DNA of 64,000 nt, taken from assembly GCA_025360125.1 (NCBI GenBank), contig JANYCU010000021.1:1-64000 (forward strand), given 5' to 3'. A model generated the notes under the pieces. It was not told the origin of the DNA, did no database searches, and was given only the letters and a program-made list of their open reading frames with translations. Below, in pieces: positions 51,660-60,801 of this stretch. How positions within the stretch are numbered: the stretch's first letter is position 1; each line of letters opens with the position of its first letter. A program made the position numbers and the translations under genes. This stretch comes from Armatimonadota bacterium (GTDB lineage: Bacteria > Armatimonadota > Fimbriimonadia > Fimbriimonadales > Fimbriimonadaceae).

Positions 51660-52260
51660 GAGTACTCCCAACCATAGGAGGAACAAATGCGGTCGAATGT
51701 GCCTCATATTTCGATATATCGGCCTCAAATTGCAAGGTCGTGCCAATCAAATCTAGGCCCTCAATCAGTGCGAGTTTTGTAGCCTCGTTGATTTGAAATG
51801 GAAAGACATAGTCGGCAAACGATACGGTCTGGGCGGGAAGATCAACCGTAATTGTCGCTCCCGTCGGAAGAGCCGCCAGAATTTCGTGGTCGGCATGGTT
51901 AAGTTCAATCAGCAACAACCCACAATTGGCCGAATTGCCTCGGAAAATATCGGAGAATCCTGGCGAGTTCTCTTCTTTTCGGGCGATGACGCATTCGAAT
52001 CCGCCTTGCTGGATCGCCCAAACTGCGTGTTCGCGAGATGAGCCACACCCGAAGTTGGTTCCAACGACTAAGATCGATGCACCCTTGGCCTCAGGGCGAT
52101 CTAAAATAAACGATTCGTTCCGAACGTCGTGAAACAAAAGTTCGCCATAACCGCTCTTCTCGACTTTACTGAGGAAGCGGGCCGGGATAATTCGGTCGGT
52201 ATCGACCTGGTCCTCATTGAGGACGGCGATTTTGCCAGAGTGGGTGGTGAAGCCAGACAC
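51652..52260 (-). CDS. leuD: 3-isopropylmalate dehydratase small subunit
   Basis: A 202-residue swivel-domain subunit with VDTDRIIPARFL, the loop VVGTNFGCGSSREHAVWAI and SDIFRGNSANCGLL. With LeuC it isomerises 2-isopropylmalate to 3-isopropylmalate. leuC is not in the window and leuA is 28 kb away, so leucine genes are scattered. The start is GTG 52260. It is divergent from trpE, only 25 bases apart. Confidence 0.95.
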   Translation of the reverse strand: MSGFTTHSGKIAVLNEDQVDTDRIIPARFLSKVEKSGYGELLFHDVRNESFILDRPEAKGASILVVGTNFGCGSSREHAVWAIQQGGFECVIARKEENSPGFSDIFRGNSANCGLLLIELNHADHEILAALPTGATITVDLPAQTVSFADYVFPFQINEATKLALIEGLDLIGTTLQFEADISKYEAHSTAFVPPMVGSTHA

Positions 52261-52285
52261 GACTTAAGTTTGTCACATCTTTCAC

Positions 52286-53779
52286 ATGATTTCCGTTCAT
52301 AATTCACTCGGAATGCTCTCTCCCTCGTTTGACGAATACTTAACTCTGTCTGCCGACGGAAAGGCAGTTCCGATTTACCAAGATATCCGAGCTGACATTG
52401 AGACGCCAGTCAGCGCGTATTGGAAACTTGCATTCGATCAGACCTACAGTTTTCTTCTCGAAAGCGTTACGGGCGGCGAGCACCTCGCCCGCTATTCAAT
52501 CTTAGGGGTCACTCCGAAACGAGTGATTCGATGCAAGAACGGACAAGGCAAAATCATTGCCGGCGGAGCCGTGAGGCCGTTCAATCTTAAGCAAGGCGAA
52601 GATCCGCTCGATGTTCTGAAAGAAGAACTCGACAAGATGTCGCCGATTCCGTTGCCTGGTCTCAACCATTTTATGGGCGGAGCGGTGGGAATGATGGCGT
52701 ACGACATCGTTCGCTATTTCGAAAAACTCCCCGACACCTGCAAGGACGATCTGAAGGTCGACGATATCGCGATGATGATCACAAATCACGTGGTCGTGTT
52801 TGACCATGTTAAAAACATCATCCGGGTAGTCGTCATGGCCGACGGAACCCGAGAGAGCTACGACGATGCGGTAAACGAAATCCAATGGGTCATCGGTCGA
52901 TTGAGTCAGCCCTTGCCGCCCCTGCCTAAGGGTGGAGTAAATCCGCCGAAACTTTCGTCTAACCAAACGCAAGAGGAATTCGAAGGAAATGTCCTCAAGA
53001 TGAAGGAGTATCTTCGACAAGGCGACGGTCAGCAAATGGTCCCTTCCCTTCGGTTCATGGCTGAGCCCGTGACCGATCCACTTTCGATCTACCGGGCCCT
53101 TCGCAGCATCAACCCTTCGCCCTACATGTTTTTGCTTCAATTTGGCGACTTCGAACTCATTGGAGCGTCGCCCGAAATCATGGTTTCCCTCCACGATGGC
53201 AATGCCCGTGTTAGACCGATTGCCGGGACAAGGTGGCGAGGGCAAAATGAGGCCGAAGATCAACAACTGGCCGAGGAATTACTTGCCGATGAGAAAGAGC
53301 GCGCCGAGCATATCATGCTCGTTGACCTTGGTCGGAATGACATTGGACGGGTGGCCAAATATGGCTCTGTGAAGGTCAACGAACTCATGGTGATCGAAAA
53401 GTATAGCCACGTGATGCACATCGTCAGCGATGTGACGGGTGAATTGCGGGACGATCTCGATGCTTACGATTTGATTCGCGCTACCGTTCCCGCGGGAACC
53501 ACGAGCGGTTCACCGAAAGTTCACGCGATGGAGATCATCGACCAACTCGAACCCACTCGTCGTGGAGCCTATGCTGGCACGGTCGGCGTCATCGGTTACG
53601 ATGGCAACATGGACACTTGTATTGCCCTAAGAACGATCTTTAAGCGGGGTAATCGAGCATTCGTGCAGGCGGGCTGTGGCGTCGTTCACGACTCTAATCC
53701 GACTTCGGAATACATCGAGGCCCAAAACAAGGCGAAGGCGTGTTTGAAGGCGATTGAAGTCGCCAATGAAGGGCTTTAG
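52286..53779 (+). CDS. trpE: Anthranilate synthase component I
   Basis: A 497-residue chorismate-binding enzyme. The N-terminal tryptophan-binding region has SVTGGEHLARYSILGVTPKR (the feedback LLES-type element). The catalytic half has GDFELIGASPEIMV, RPIAGTRWRG, EHIMLVDLGRNDIGRVAKYG and PAGTTSGSPKVHAMEIID. It converts chorismate to anthranilate with TrpG, which is not adjacent. ATG 52313 is an alternative start. Neither has a strong Shine-Dalgarno. It ends before a clear terminator. Confidence 0.95.
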   Translation: MISVHNSLGMLSPSFDEYLTLSADGKAVPIYQDIRADIETPVSAYWKLAFDQTYSFLLESVTGGEHLARYSILGVTPKRVIRCKNGQGKIIAGGAVRPFNLKQGEDPLDVLKEELDKMSPIPLPGLNHFMGGAVGMMAYDIVRYFEKLPDTCKDDLKVDDIAMMITNHVVVFDHVKNIIRVVVMADGTRESYDDAVNEIQWVIGRLSQPLPPLPKGGVNPPKLSSNQTQEEFEGNVLKMKEYLRQGDGQQMVPSLRFMAEPVTDPLSIYRALRSINPSPYMFLLQFGDFELIGASPEIMVSLHDGNARVRPIAGTRWRGQNEAEDQQLAEELLADEKERAEHIMLVDLGRNDIGRVAKYGSVKVNELMVIEKYSHVMHIVSDVTGELRDDLDAYDLIRATVPAGTTSGSPKVHAMEIIDQLEPTRRGAYAGTVGVIGYDGNMDTCIALRTIFKRGNRAFVQAGCGVVHDSNPTSEYIEAQNKAKACLKAIEVANEGL

Positions 53780-53816
53780 GCTACAGAGTTATTGATCAGG
53801 TTTCTTTCCTTGCAAG

Positions 53817-53851
53817 GAACCACTTCCATAGTCAAAGTGGTTCAACTTTTT
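53817..53851 (+). terminator. Terminator of trpE
   Basis: The arms GAACCACTT (53817-53825) and AAGTGGTTC (53835-53843) with a 9-base loop are followed by AACTTTTTG. It lies 40 bases after the trpE stop. Confidence 0.85.
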
Positions 53852-53876
53852 GTGTAACTATGGAGCTTCAAATAAG

Positions 53877-54845
53877 ATGATCTTGCCTGTGACCTTAGCG
53901 ATATTGAGTGTAGCCGCGCAGGAGCCGCAGCTTAAGTCAATTCGAATATTTGACGGTGGCACTGCAGAGCAATATATGCGCTTTGTCGCCGGTACAGGCA
54001 CGATTAAACAAGCCATTTGTGTCTATCCAGAGCGAATGTTTTCAGGGATGGGGCCGTGCAGAGTTTTTCGATATACGGATGGAACCGCGAAACTAGACCC
54101 ACCACTAGCATCCTACTTGAAAATCAAGGGCACAAAATATTGCGGATTCTTTCAGCCTAGTCTCTTACCTCGACCTTATTGCCACCCAGACGGTCAACCT
54201 CGCGGTAAGGAGGCAACAGACGATACCATTACGTATCTGCAAGAGAAAATGACTGACGTCAAGGCACCTGGAATCGAAGGGTCTTTTCGCCTCGGAAACG
54301 GATTGTCTGCCCTGGGCTATCATGTCAAAGTTCACCCGTTCTTTGATGACATGTGGGTTCACATTATGGTCACTGGCAATTGGCAGCCAAATCTTTTGGA
54401 TGCAATTGCTGAATGTGTTGGTGGGACGATCGTCACAGAAAAAGGTCCGCCTGACACTTATCGGATAGAACCAAATCTTGAAGAGATTCGAGCCCGCGCT
54501 TTGGCCACCCTTGAAGATTACACGCCAAGCCCTAACTCGGACGCATTTAATGAGCGTGAGACACTTGGTTACAATCTTATTAAGACTGCTTCACCCGACC
54601 TGCTGAAACGTTGGCTAGATGCTGCTAAGGGGCGGGATCGCATGTCGGTTACTGATCGCACGTGGGCAAAAGGCATTAGCAAATACCGAGATATGATCCT
54701 TGGAGAACTTCTAAAGCAAGGCAAGGCTCCTGCAGGGTACACGATGGATGATTTCAAAGCCATGAACGTCTTTCTCGACTTGGGAGGCTATTTGAACTTT
54801 GGTGTAACTCTCCAGGCTCCAAACGGCTTCCTCATTCACCTGTGA
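53877..54845 (+). CDS. Secreted protein of unknown function
   Basis: A 322-residue protein from ATG 53877 with GGAG 11 bases upstream. An in-frame TTG 53850 would lie in the trpE terminator and is rejected. The signal peptide is MILPVTLAILSVAAQEPQ. The exported part contains a secretin-like or ferredoxin-like strand pattern (MWVHIMVTGNWQPNLLDAIA) and a helical C-terminus (RETLGYNLIKTASPDLLKRW). No family is recognised. It ends towards DUF559 element 2. The 145 bases in between hold no gene. Confidence 0.65.
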   Translation: MILPVTLAILSVAAQEPQLKSIRIFDGGTAEQYMRFVAGTGTIKQAICVYPERMFSGMGPCRVFRYTDGTAKLDPPLASYLKIKGTKYCGFFQPSLLPRPYCHPDGQPRGKEATDDTITYLQEKMTDVKAPGIEGSFRLGNGLSALGYHVKVHPFFDDMWVHIMVTGNWQPNLLDAIAECVGGTIVTEKGPPDTYRIEPNLEEIRARALATLEDYTPSPNSDAFNERETLGYNLIKTASPDLLKRWLDAAKGRDRMSVTDRTWAKGISKYRDMILGELLKQGKAPAGYTMDDFKAMNVFLDLGGYLNFGVTLQAPNGFLIHL

Positions 54846-54989
54846 TTCCACCTATTTGAAAGCCTGGCAAGTCGTTTGACAATTCAGAGACGATTATCTA
54901 GCGATAGCCCTGAAAAGGGAGAGCCCTGATTGGATTTGTGACTGGGCGAAGTCCCAACCTTTATTTTACGACTAACTCCACATTCTTTC

Positions 54990-55633
54990 ATCATCCACCC
55001 CGTCACGCCAGTCATTGGTGATTAACGACTTTGGAATGACTGGCGCGCCACCCCTCCAATCTTTGGATGGGATTTTATTCTTGGACACCTTGAAGTAAAA
55101 ATTGCAAATAGAGCATGTAAAATGCCTTCTGTGGAAGGACCGAAACCAAAATCCGCGAAACTTCCGAGGTCGTTGCCCAAGCATATTGCTCGTGCGAAAA
55201 GGCAGCGAAATGAGATGCCGCTGCCAGAATTACTGCTTTGGATAAGACTGCGCCCAAAGGTAAACAAGGACTTTAATTTCCGACGACAAGCTTCTTTGCT
55301 TGGAAGATTTACTGCTGATTTCTATGTAACAAAGGACAAGCGAAGGATTGTTTTCGAAATCGACGGAATGATCCACGAGTTGCATCGACGCAGCGATGCC
55401 GAACGAGACGAGTTATTTCGAAAGGCGGGTATTTCGGTTGTGAGAATATCAGCGCGGAGAGTCTTGGCAAATCCAGATGGTGTTGCCAATTTGATTCGAA
55501 TGATTTGTCTCGGCGAGATCGAGGTCCAAGACTTGGAATAATGATTGTATTGTCCTGTCCTGGGCAAGAATCCCATCCAAAGATTGGAGGGGTGGCAGCC
55601 CGGTGACTTTGTCGGGCTGACGGGGTGGATGAT
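54990..55633. mobile_element. DUF559 nuclease element 2, bounded by inverted repeats
   Basis: Terminal inverted repeats are exact over 16 bases (54990-55005, ATCATCCACCCCGTCA, and 55618-55633). A second exact inverted pair of 28 bases lies inside (55047-55074 and 55569-55596). The left end folds CGCCAGTCATT (55006-55016) with AATGACTGGCG (55035-55045). The right end folds CAGCCCG (55596-55602) with CGGGCTG (55613-55619). The only gene inside is the DUF559 nuclease. It lies between two convergent genes, exactly like element 1 at 22.0-22.6 kb. Confidence 0.75.
55122..55541 (+). CDS. DUF559 (Vsr-like PD-(D/E)XK) endonuclease
   Basis: A 139-residue protein. The basic N-terminus is followed by NEMPLPELLLWIRLRPKVNK. 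The nuclease core is FTADFYVTKDKRRIVFEIDG (Asp … Glu-x-Asp), ending VVRISARRVLANPDGVANLI and CLGEIEVQDLE. It matches the protein at 22115-22549 through the whole core, and the last ~30 residues are nearly the same. It is the only gene within inverted-repeat element 2. The role is inferred to be cleavage connected with element movement or repair. Confidence 0.87.
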   Translation: MPSVEGPKPKSAKLPRSLPKHIARAKRQRNEMPLPELLLWIRLRPKVNKDFNFRRQASLLGRFTADFYVTKDKRRIVFEIDGMIHELHRRSDAERDELFRKAGISVVRISARRVLANPDGVANLIRMICLGEIEVQDLE

Positions 55634-55688
55634 TATTTGCGTAGTTATTCCATCACTCTGCAGAAAGGCCAATATTTTCGTCAAGTGA

Positions 55689-56549
55689 CTAGTCCGTCCC
55701 AATTCCCATCTCATCGAGCAGTTTCTCGACGGTTTCCTCGTCGTAGCGGTCCATCTTGCTCGAGCGCGGAATCTCTAGGTCAGCTTCTTCAAACTGTTCG
55801 TTCGCCCTTAAAAGCTCCTCCAGCAGTCCGTAATACATGTTCTTCGTCGGGTCGAGGTCGCTCGCAAGCCGAACCGACTTGATCGCTTCCGCTCGCTTTC
55901 CTAGTCGCCAAAACGGAACGACACACCGCAAATAATAGTAGTCGTCGCCGGGGGAAAGTTCAACCGCAGCGCGAAGCGACTGAAGCGCTTCATCATAGTT
56001 GCCAAGCTGAATATTGAGTTCGCCAATCCAAAAGTGAAAATAGTCGTTATCTGGCATCGCCACGACTGCATTCACTGCGTACTCCATTGCCGACCGCGGA
56101 GCGCCAGCGTCTCGTAAAGTCTCGGCGAGCTTGAAGTTCATGAAGGCGTTCGTCGGATCTTTCTCGAGGGCCATGAGCAAATGATCGATGGAATCTCGAA
56201 ACTTGCCGTATCGCTTTTTGAGGTCGGCAATCCCCGCCCGAGCCTCGGCGGAATCAGGCCGAATCGCCAAAGCCTTTTCGTATTGGCGAAAAGCCTGGGG
56301 GAATAGATCAGCCGTTTCGTAGGCACCCGCTAATTCGAGTCGAGAGGAAATATCTCGTGGCTCACGCTGATCGACTGCATTCTTAAAGTGAGCAATCGCT
56401 TCCGAAAAGTTGCCTCCTTCAAGGCTAAGACGGCCAAGTTGGTCGCTCTCATCCGCACTGTGTCCCTTGCGTAGCGGCTCAACGTCTGTTCGTACGTCGG
56501 ATTGAAAAGTGCCAAAAAGGTCGGCAATAGCTTTGATGGTTTCGCTCAT
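55689..56549 (-). CDS. TPR-repeat protein
   Basis: A 286-residue helical protein with about five tetratricopeptide repeats, for example LGRLSLEGGNFSEAIAHFKN, FPQAFRQYEKALAIRPDSAE and YDEALQSLRAAVELSPGDDY. There is no signal peptide. The C-terminus is acidic and contains EEADLEIPRSSKMDRYDEET. It probably forms a scaffold. The start overlaps by four bases the stop of the upstream secreted-protein gene, so they form an operon. Confidence 0.85.
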   Translation of the reverse strand: MSETIKAIADLFGTFQSDVRTDVEPLRKGHSADESDQLGRLSLEGGNFSEAIAHFKNAVDQREPRDISSRLELAGAYETADLFPQAFRQYEKALAIRPDSAEARAGIADLKKRYGKFRDSIDHLLMALEKDPTNAFMNFKLAETLRDAGAPRSAMEYAVNAVVAMPDNDYFHFWIGELNIQLGNYDEALQSLRAAVELSPGDDYYYLRCVVPFWRLGKRAEAIKSVRLASDLDPTKNMYYGLLEELLRANEQFEEADLEIPRSSKMDRYDEETVEKLLDEMGIGTD

Positions 56550-58087
56550 GGTTTATTCTTCGTCAAATCTATGATATCTGACGAAGAGCCTGAGCCAACC
56601 ATTCGGATGAACAACGTAGCGGGATAACTCGAACCAGAAAGTGGCATCGTCATGATCTTTAATTTTCGAGTCTCACCCGGAGCCAAATGGTATTTGGCGA
56701 TTCTAGCTTCGCTTTTTGGCAGAATCTTTGGCGTGATCACATATCGATCGTCGACAAAAAAGATTCCGCCCGAATATCCGGCGCTCGGCTCAAAGGCAAG
56801 TTCAATGTCGGCGCCAACTGGCTGAGGATTTGTGATTGTGGCCGCTATGTCATAGACAACACCAAAGTTGCCGTCGAGTCGTCCAGCACTGTCTTGGCGG
56901 AGAATAGACTTTTGCCCAAGTCGAGTCACGGAAAACCTTCCACCCACCGAGAACGAAGCGGTCTCTGCTCGATAGGGGCTGGGGTAGACGTGTTCGGAAA
57001 TCATGTATTCCGAGTTATCCCAAGTTCGAACTGCCAGGGCACCGACTTCACGCCATGGTGTCGAACTGTTATAGGTCAAATTCCAGCGTGGCTCCATGTC
57101 CATCAAGTCGAACGCATCAGTTCGGACTAAAAGTTTTGAATTACCGCCAACATGGCGAATGGAGCACAAGCCACTAATCACGGCTTTCGGCTTCAGTTTT
57201 CGGCACGAAATGGGAATGCAAGTGTGCGGAGGAAGGGTAATCACTTCCCCGCTGTCAGATATCCAAGCTCGGAGGAATACGTCGGCTGCGCGAAGTCCGG
57301 CACTGACCGGATCCATCGTCGGGGCCGAGTCGCCCGGGGTGAGGCAAACGCGCACTTCATCGTCGGAATTGTTGATGATGAGCGTTCGCACGACCATCGT
57401 GCGAGACGTGTCATTGATGTGGTGGTATAGCAAGCGAGCCGACTTTTCGGGATCGAGCTCTTGGGCAAAAAGATTTTCCTTTTTGGTAATGCGTTCGGGA
57501 TCGTTGCAGTACCATAACGCGTCCTCATTCTTCGGCATGAGGCCAACGTTGTTGACCCGAACCGTCACCGTGCCGCTGCGGAGGATGGTTCCTGGGGCAG
57601 AAATGGAAACCTTCACCGGAATATTGGTCGACATTCCCGGGCCAAGCGAGGGAACATTTAAAAACGTTAATGACATCTTGGCAAGGGGGGCAAATCGAAT
57701 TTGACGCTTGAGTGAGCCTTCGATCGATCCTGAGATTGTCCCAGGAATCGCTGGCTTTCCGCTAACCGTGGCGGTTATCTGAGCAGGAATGATCGCCGCG
57801 TATGGTTTCACCGAAAAGTCAATCTGTTGGACTTTCGACTTGCTGTGAATCGTGATGAATCCTGCGCCAGGTCTCAAACCTCTCGCAAGCAGACCCGATC
57901 CGGTCTTCGTTACTTCCAAAATAAGAGGATCCGATGATGTAACTTTCGACTCACCTAAGTCCATGGAAAGGCCGACAGGACTCGAATCTCCGACGCCTAA
58001 ATGAATGGCACCCATATAAGCAAGCGATGACGCTGGCAGCGAAACTGCCGCCAGAATCAAAACTAAACTTTTTCGCAAGAAGCCCAT
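56546..58087 (-). CDS. Large secreted beta-rich protein of unknown function
   Basis: A 513-residue protein with a signal peptide (KSLVLILAAVSLPASSLAY) and many beta strands suggesting several Ig-like or bacterial-surface domains (SDPLILEVTKTGSGLLARGL resembles a BIG2-type strand pattern). The later part has ATITNPQPVGADIELAFEPS and ATLFIRMVGSGSSSDIIDL. No family is recognised. It is coupled to the TPR gene downstream by a four-base overlap. Confidence 0.7.
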   Translation of the reverse strand: MGFLRKSLVLILAAVSLPASSLAYMGAIHLGVGDSSPVGLSMDLGESKVTSSDPLILEVTKTGSGLLARGLRPGAGFITIHSKSKVQQIDFSVKPYAAIIPAQITATVSGKPAIPGTISGSIEGSLKRQIRFAPLAKMSLTFLNVPSLGPGMSTNIPVKVSISAPGTILRSGTVTVRVNNVGLMPKNEDALWYCNDPERITKKENLFAQELDPEKSARLLYHHINDTSRTMVVRTLIINNSDDEVRVCLTPGDSAPTMDPVSAGLRAADVFLRAWISDSGEVITLPPHTCIPISCRKLKPKAVISGLCSIRHVGGNSKLLVRTDAFDLMDMEPRWNLTYNSSTPWREVGALAVRTWDNSEYMISEHVYPSPYRAETASFSVGGRFSVTRLGQKSILRQDSAGRLDGNFGVVYDIAATITNPQPVGADIELAFEPSAGYSGGIFFVDDRYVITPKILPKSEARIAKYHLAPGETRKLKIMTMPLSGSSYPATLFIRMVGSGSSSDIIDLTKNKP

Positions 58088-58146
58088 AACAAGAAAACCT
58101 TATAAAGGTACCCGTCAAATTTCGAGCCAATCGCGGACAAAGAACC

Positions 58147-60717
58147 CTATTGTTGCCATTTTGCCAAGTTCAACTCGGCCGGAATTGAAACGTCAGCATG
58201 TTTCGGTACGACTCGAATGGTGTAGCCCTGGTGCCCTGGATGAGTGCATTCTATATTCCCACGGAAAATCGCCATCGAATCCTCGTAAGCGACAAAATCC
58301 AGGTCAATCGGCTCGGTATCAATCAGCTCACGATTCATTCCAACTTTACCAGTTACAGCCTGAACCCGAACGTCGTCAGCTGAGAGTTGTCCAAGGTGTA
58401 CTTGCGTCGTAATTTCGAGCGGACTACCGAGCAAATTCGACGTCTTCGCATTGTCGCTTACGCCATGAATTTGTACCTGGGGCCACCCGAGTTGAACCCG
58501 AGTTCGCCATTCAAGTCCGGCTTTTGCCCGAGCGGATCCGTTGCTGCTCATTTCCAAGAACTTGTCTGAAGCTGGCACGTAAAATTTCCGCGTGTACTCC
58601 TGAACCATTCGGTCAGTGCTAAAGAACGGTCCAAGATGCTTCAAGCTCTCGCGAATCATCGCGAGCCATCCCATTGGCATTCCGTGCTCGACCCGGTGAT
58701 AAAAAATCGGAGAAAGCTGATTTTCAAGAACGTCGTACAGCGAGTGAGAATCGAGCCAGTCTTGGTGTCCAGATTCGAGCCCTTCTGATCGGTCGCCAAT
58801 GACAAAGCCAAGCGAATGGTCATAGCCTTCGTCCCACCATCCGTCAAGGATAGAACAGTTCAATCCTCCGTTGGGCACAACTTTCATTCCGCTGGTACCC
58901 GACGCTTCATAGGGTCGTCGAGGGTTGTTTAGCCAAACGTCAACGCCTTGGACGAGCATTCTTGCGACTCCCATGTCGTAGTCCTCAATAAACACCATTC
59001 GTGACCGCGCGCCGCCCTCGGTGATGAAATTATAGAGCTCCTGAATGAGTTTCTTTCCAGCGTCGTCCCGTGGGTGCGACTTGCCTGAAATGACAATCTG
59101 TACGGGCCGCTCAGGGTGATACAAAATTGACTTCAAACGGTCTGGATCGCTGATCATCAACGAGCCACGCTTATAGGTTGCAAATCGTCGTGCAAAGCCA
59201 ATTGTCAGGATTCGTGGGTCAAGGATGCTACTGATGAATGTCTGATCCATCCGGCTATTCATGTGCCGACGAGCCAAATTGGTCTCCATACGCTTACGGA
59301 TGTACCGAATAAGGGCACCTCGTTGGTCCTCTCGCACTTGCCAAAGCTCTGAATCGGGAATCTTGTCCACTCCTTTCCAATTGTCAGGATCGCTCGGATT
59401 CCGTCGCCAGCCATCACCGCAATATTCATCCAGCAAGTGAGCCATTTTCCGTCCGACCCAAGTCATCATGTGGACGCCATTCGTGACGTGATCAATCGGA
59501 ACTTCGTTCTCGGGATATTCTGCCCATCGCTGCGAGAACATTCCCCGCGATACTTCGCCGTGAAGTTTTGCAACTCCGTTAACGTTGTTGGCGGTTTCCA
59601 TCGCCAGTATCGCCATGTTAAACGACTCAGATTCACTTTCTGGATCAAATTTCCCAAGTTTTAAGAAGTCTTCAAACGGTAGTCGTGCCTTTGCTACCTT
59701 GTTGGTCATGTATTTTTCGAGAAGCTTAGGCGGAAAAAGGTCGAAGCCAGCTGGTACCGGGGTATGCGTCGTAAACACGTTTCCGTGGACCGTAGCCGCT
59801 CTCGCCGTTCGGAAGTCACAATCGTTTTCCTCAACGTATTGCCGAATTCGCTCGATCGATAGAAACGCGGCATGCCCTTCGTTCATGTGGCATACCGTTG
59901 GGCGAATTCCAAGTGCGGTCAGTGCCTTCATTCCACCGATACCTAAAATGACTTCTTGTCGAATGCGCATCTCTTCATCGCCCGAGTAGAGTGAGTCCGT
60001 GATTTCTTGGTCACCTGGGGCATTTTCGAGGACGTTGCTATCGAGCAAGTACAACGGAATGCGCCCCACATCGGCTCGCCAAATTTGCAAGGTCACGACG
60101 CGATCTGGAAATTCGATTGGTACTCGAATTGGGTCTCCATTCTCGTCCCGCATCAACTGAAGCGGCATCTGGTAGAAGTCATACTGAGGATAAATCTCTT
60201 GTTGCCACCCGTCATGTGTAAGCTGCTGACGGAAATAGCCGCGGTTATAGAGCAAGCCAAGTCCAACCAATGGCAATCCGATGTCTGATGCAGTCTTCAG
60301 GTGATCACCCGCGAGAACGCCGAGGCCGCCGCTATAAATGGGCAGGCCCTCAGTTATTCCGAATTCAAAACAGAAATAGGCAATTTTGGCCTTATCTTTT
60401 TGATCAGGAAACTCACGTTCAAACCAAGTCTCTTCGGCCAGATAGTCATCCAGAATTTGCTCGCATGCCTTTAGACGGCCTAGAAACAGCCCATCTTTAG
60501 CGAGGATAGCCCATCTATCTTTCGGGATCCGATTGAGATACAGAATCGTGTTGTGCTCGCACTCTTCCCAGATGTCTTTGTCGATGCTACGAAAAAGATC
60601 TCGGATTTGGTGGTTCCACGACCACAAAAAATTGCGAGCAAGCCTTTTGAGCGGTTTCAGCGGTTCTGGAAGTTCGGAAACAACTTCAAACGCCCTAGAG
60701 AACTTTGGATTCTTCAT
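58147..60717 (-). CDS. glgP: Alpha-glucan phosphorylase
   Basis: An 856-residue enzyme of the short GT35 class with the N-terminal DUF3417 region (PLKRLARNFLWSWNHQIRDL). The core has YFCFEFGITEGLPIYSGGLG and VCHMNEGHAAFLSIERIRQY. The PLP-lysine loop is EASGTSGMKVVPNGGLN. It releases glucose 1-phosphate from glycogen or maltodextrin. It stands alone, without other glycogen genes nearby. It is divergent from livF, 84 bases apart. Confidence 0.95.
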   Translation of the reverse strand: MKNPKFSRAFEVVSELPEPLKPLKRLARNFLWSWNHQIRDLFRSIDKDIWEECEHNTILYLNRIPKDRWAILAKDGLFLGRLKACEQILDDYLAEETWFEREFPDQKDKAKIAYFCFEFGITEGLPIYSGGLGVLAGDHLKTASDIGLPLVGLGLLYNRGYFRQQLTHDGWQQEIYPQYDFYQMPLQLMRDENGDPIRVPIEFPDRVVTLQIWRADVGRIPLYLLDSNVLENAPGDQEITDSLYSGDEEMRIRQEVILGIGGMKALTALGIRPTVCHMNEGHAAFLSIERIRQYVEENDCDFRTARAATVHGNVFTTHTPVPAGFDLFPPKLLEKYMTNKVAKARLPFEDFLKLGKFDPESESESFNMAILAMETANNVNGVAKLHGEVSRGMFSQRWAEYPENEVPIDHVTNGVHMMTWVGRKMAHLLDEYCGDGWRRNPSDPDNWKGVDKIPDSELWQVREDQRGALIRYIRKRMETNLARRHMNSRMDQTFISSILDPRILTIGFARRFATYKRGSLMISDPDRLKSILYHPERPVQIVISGKSHPRDDAGKKLIQELYNFITEGGARSRMVFIEDYDMGVARMLVQGVDVWLNNPRRPYEASGTSGMKVVPNGGLNCSILDGWWDEGYDHSLGFVIGDRSEGLESGHQDWLDSHSLYDVLENQLSPIFYHRVEHGMPMGWLAMIRESLKHLGPFFSTDRMVQEYTRKFYVPASDKFLEMSSNGSARAKAGLEWRTRVQLGWPQVQIHGVSDNAKTSNLLGSPLEITTQVHLGQLSADDVRVQAVTGKVGMNRELIDTEPIDLDFVAYEDSMAIFRGNIECTHPGHQGYTIRVVPKHADVSIPAELNLAKWQQ

Positions 60718-60801
60718 TACCTAGTAATTATTCTAGGGTATTTGAGGAGTACAATTCAGCCCTAATCGGGTTTATTTAAGGTAGAACCGATTGGTTTTCA
60801 C

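Noticed and set aside
52260-52313. Tryptophan leader peptide or attenuator before trpE
   Set aside because: Only 25 bases separate the divergent leuD and trpE starts. There is no room for a leader and no Trp-rich frame.
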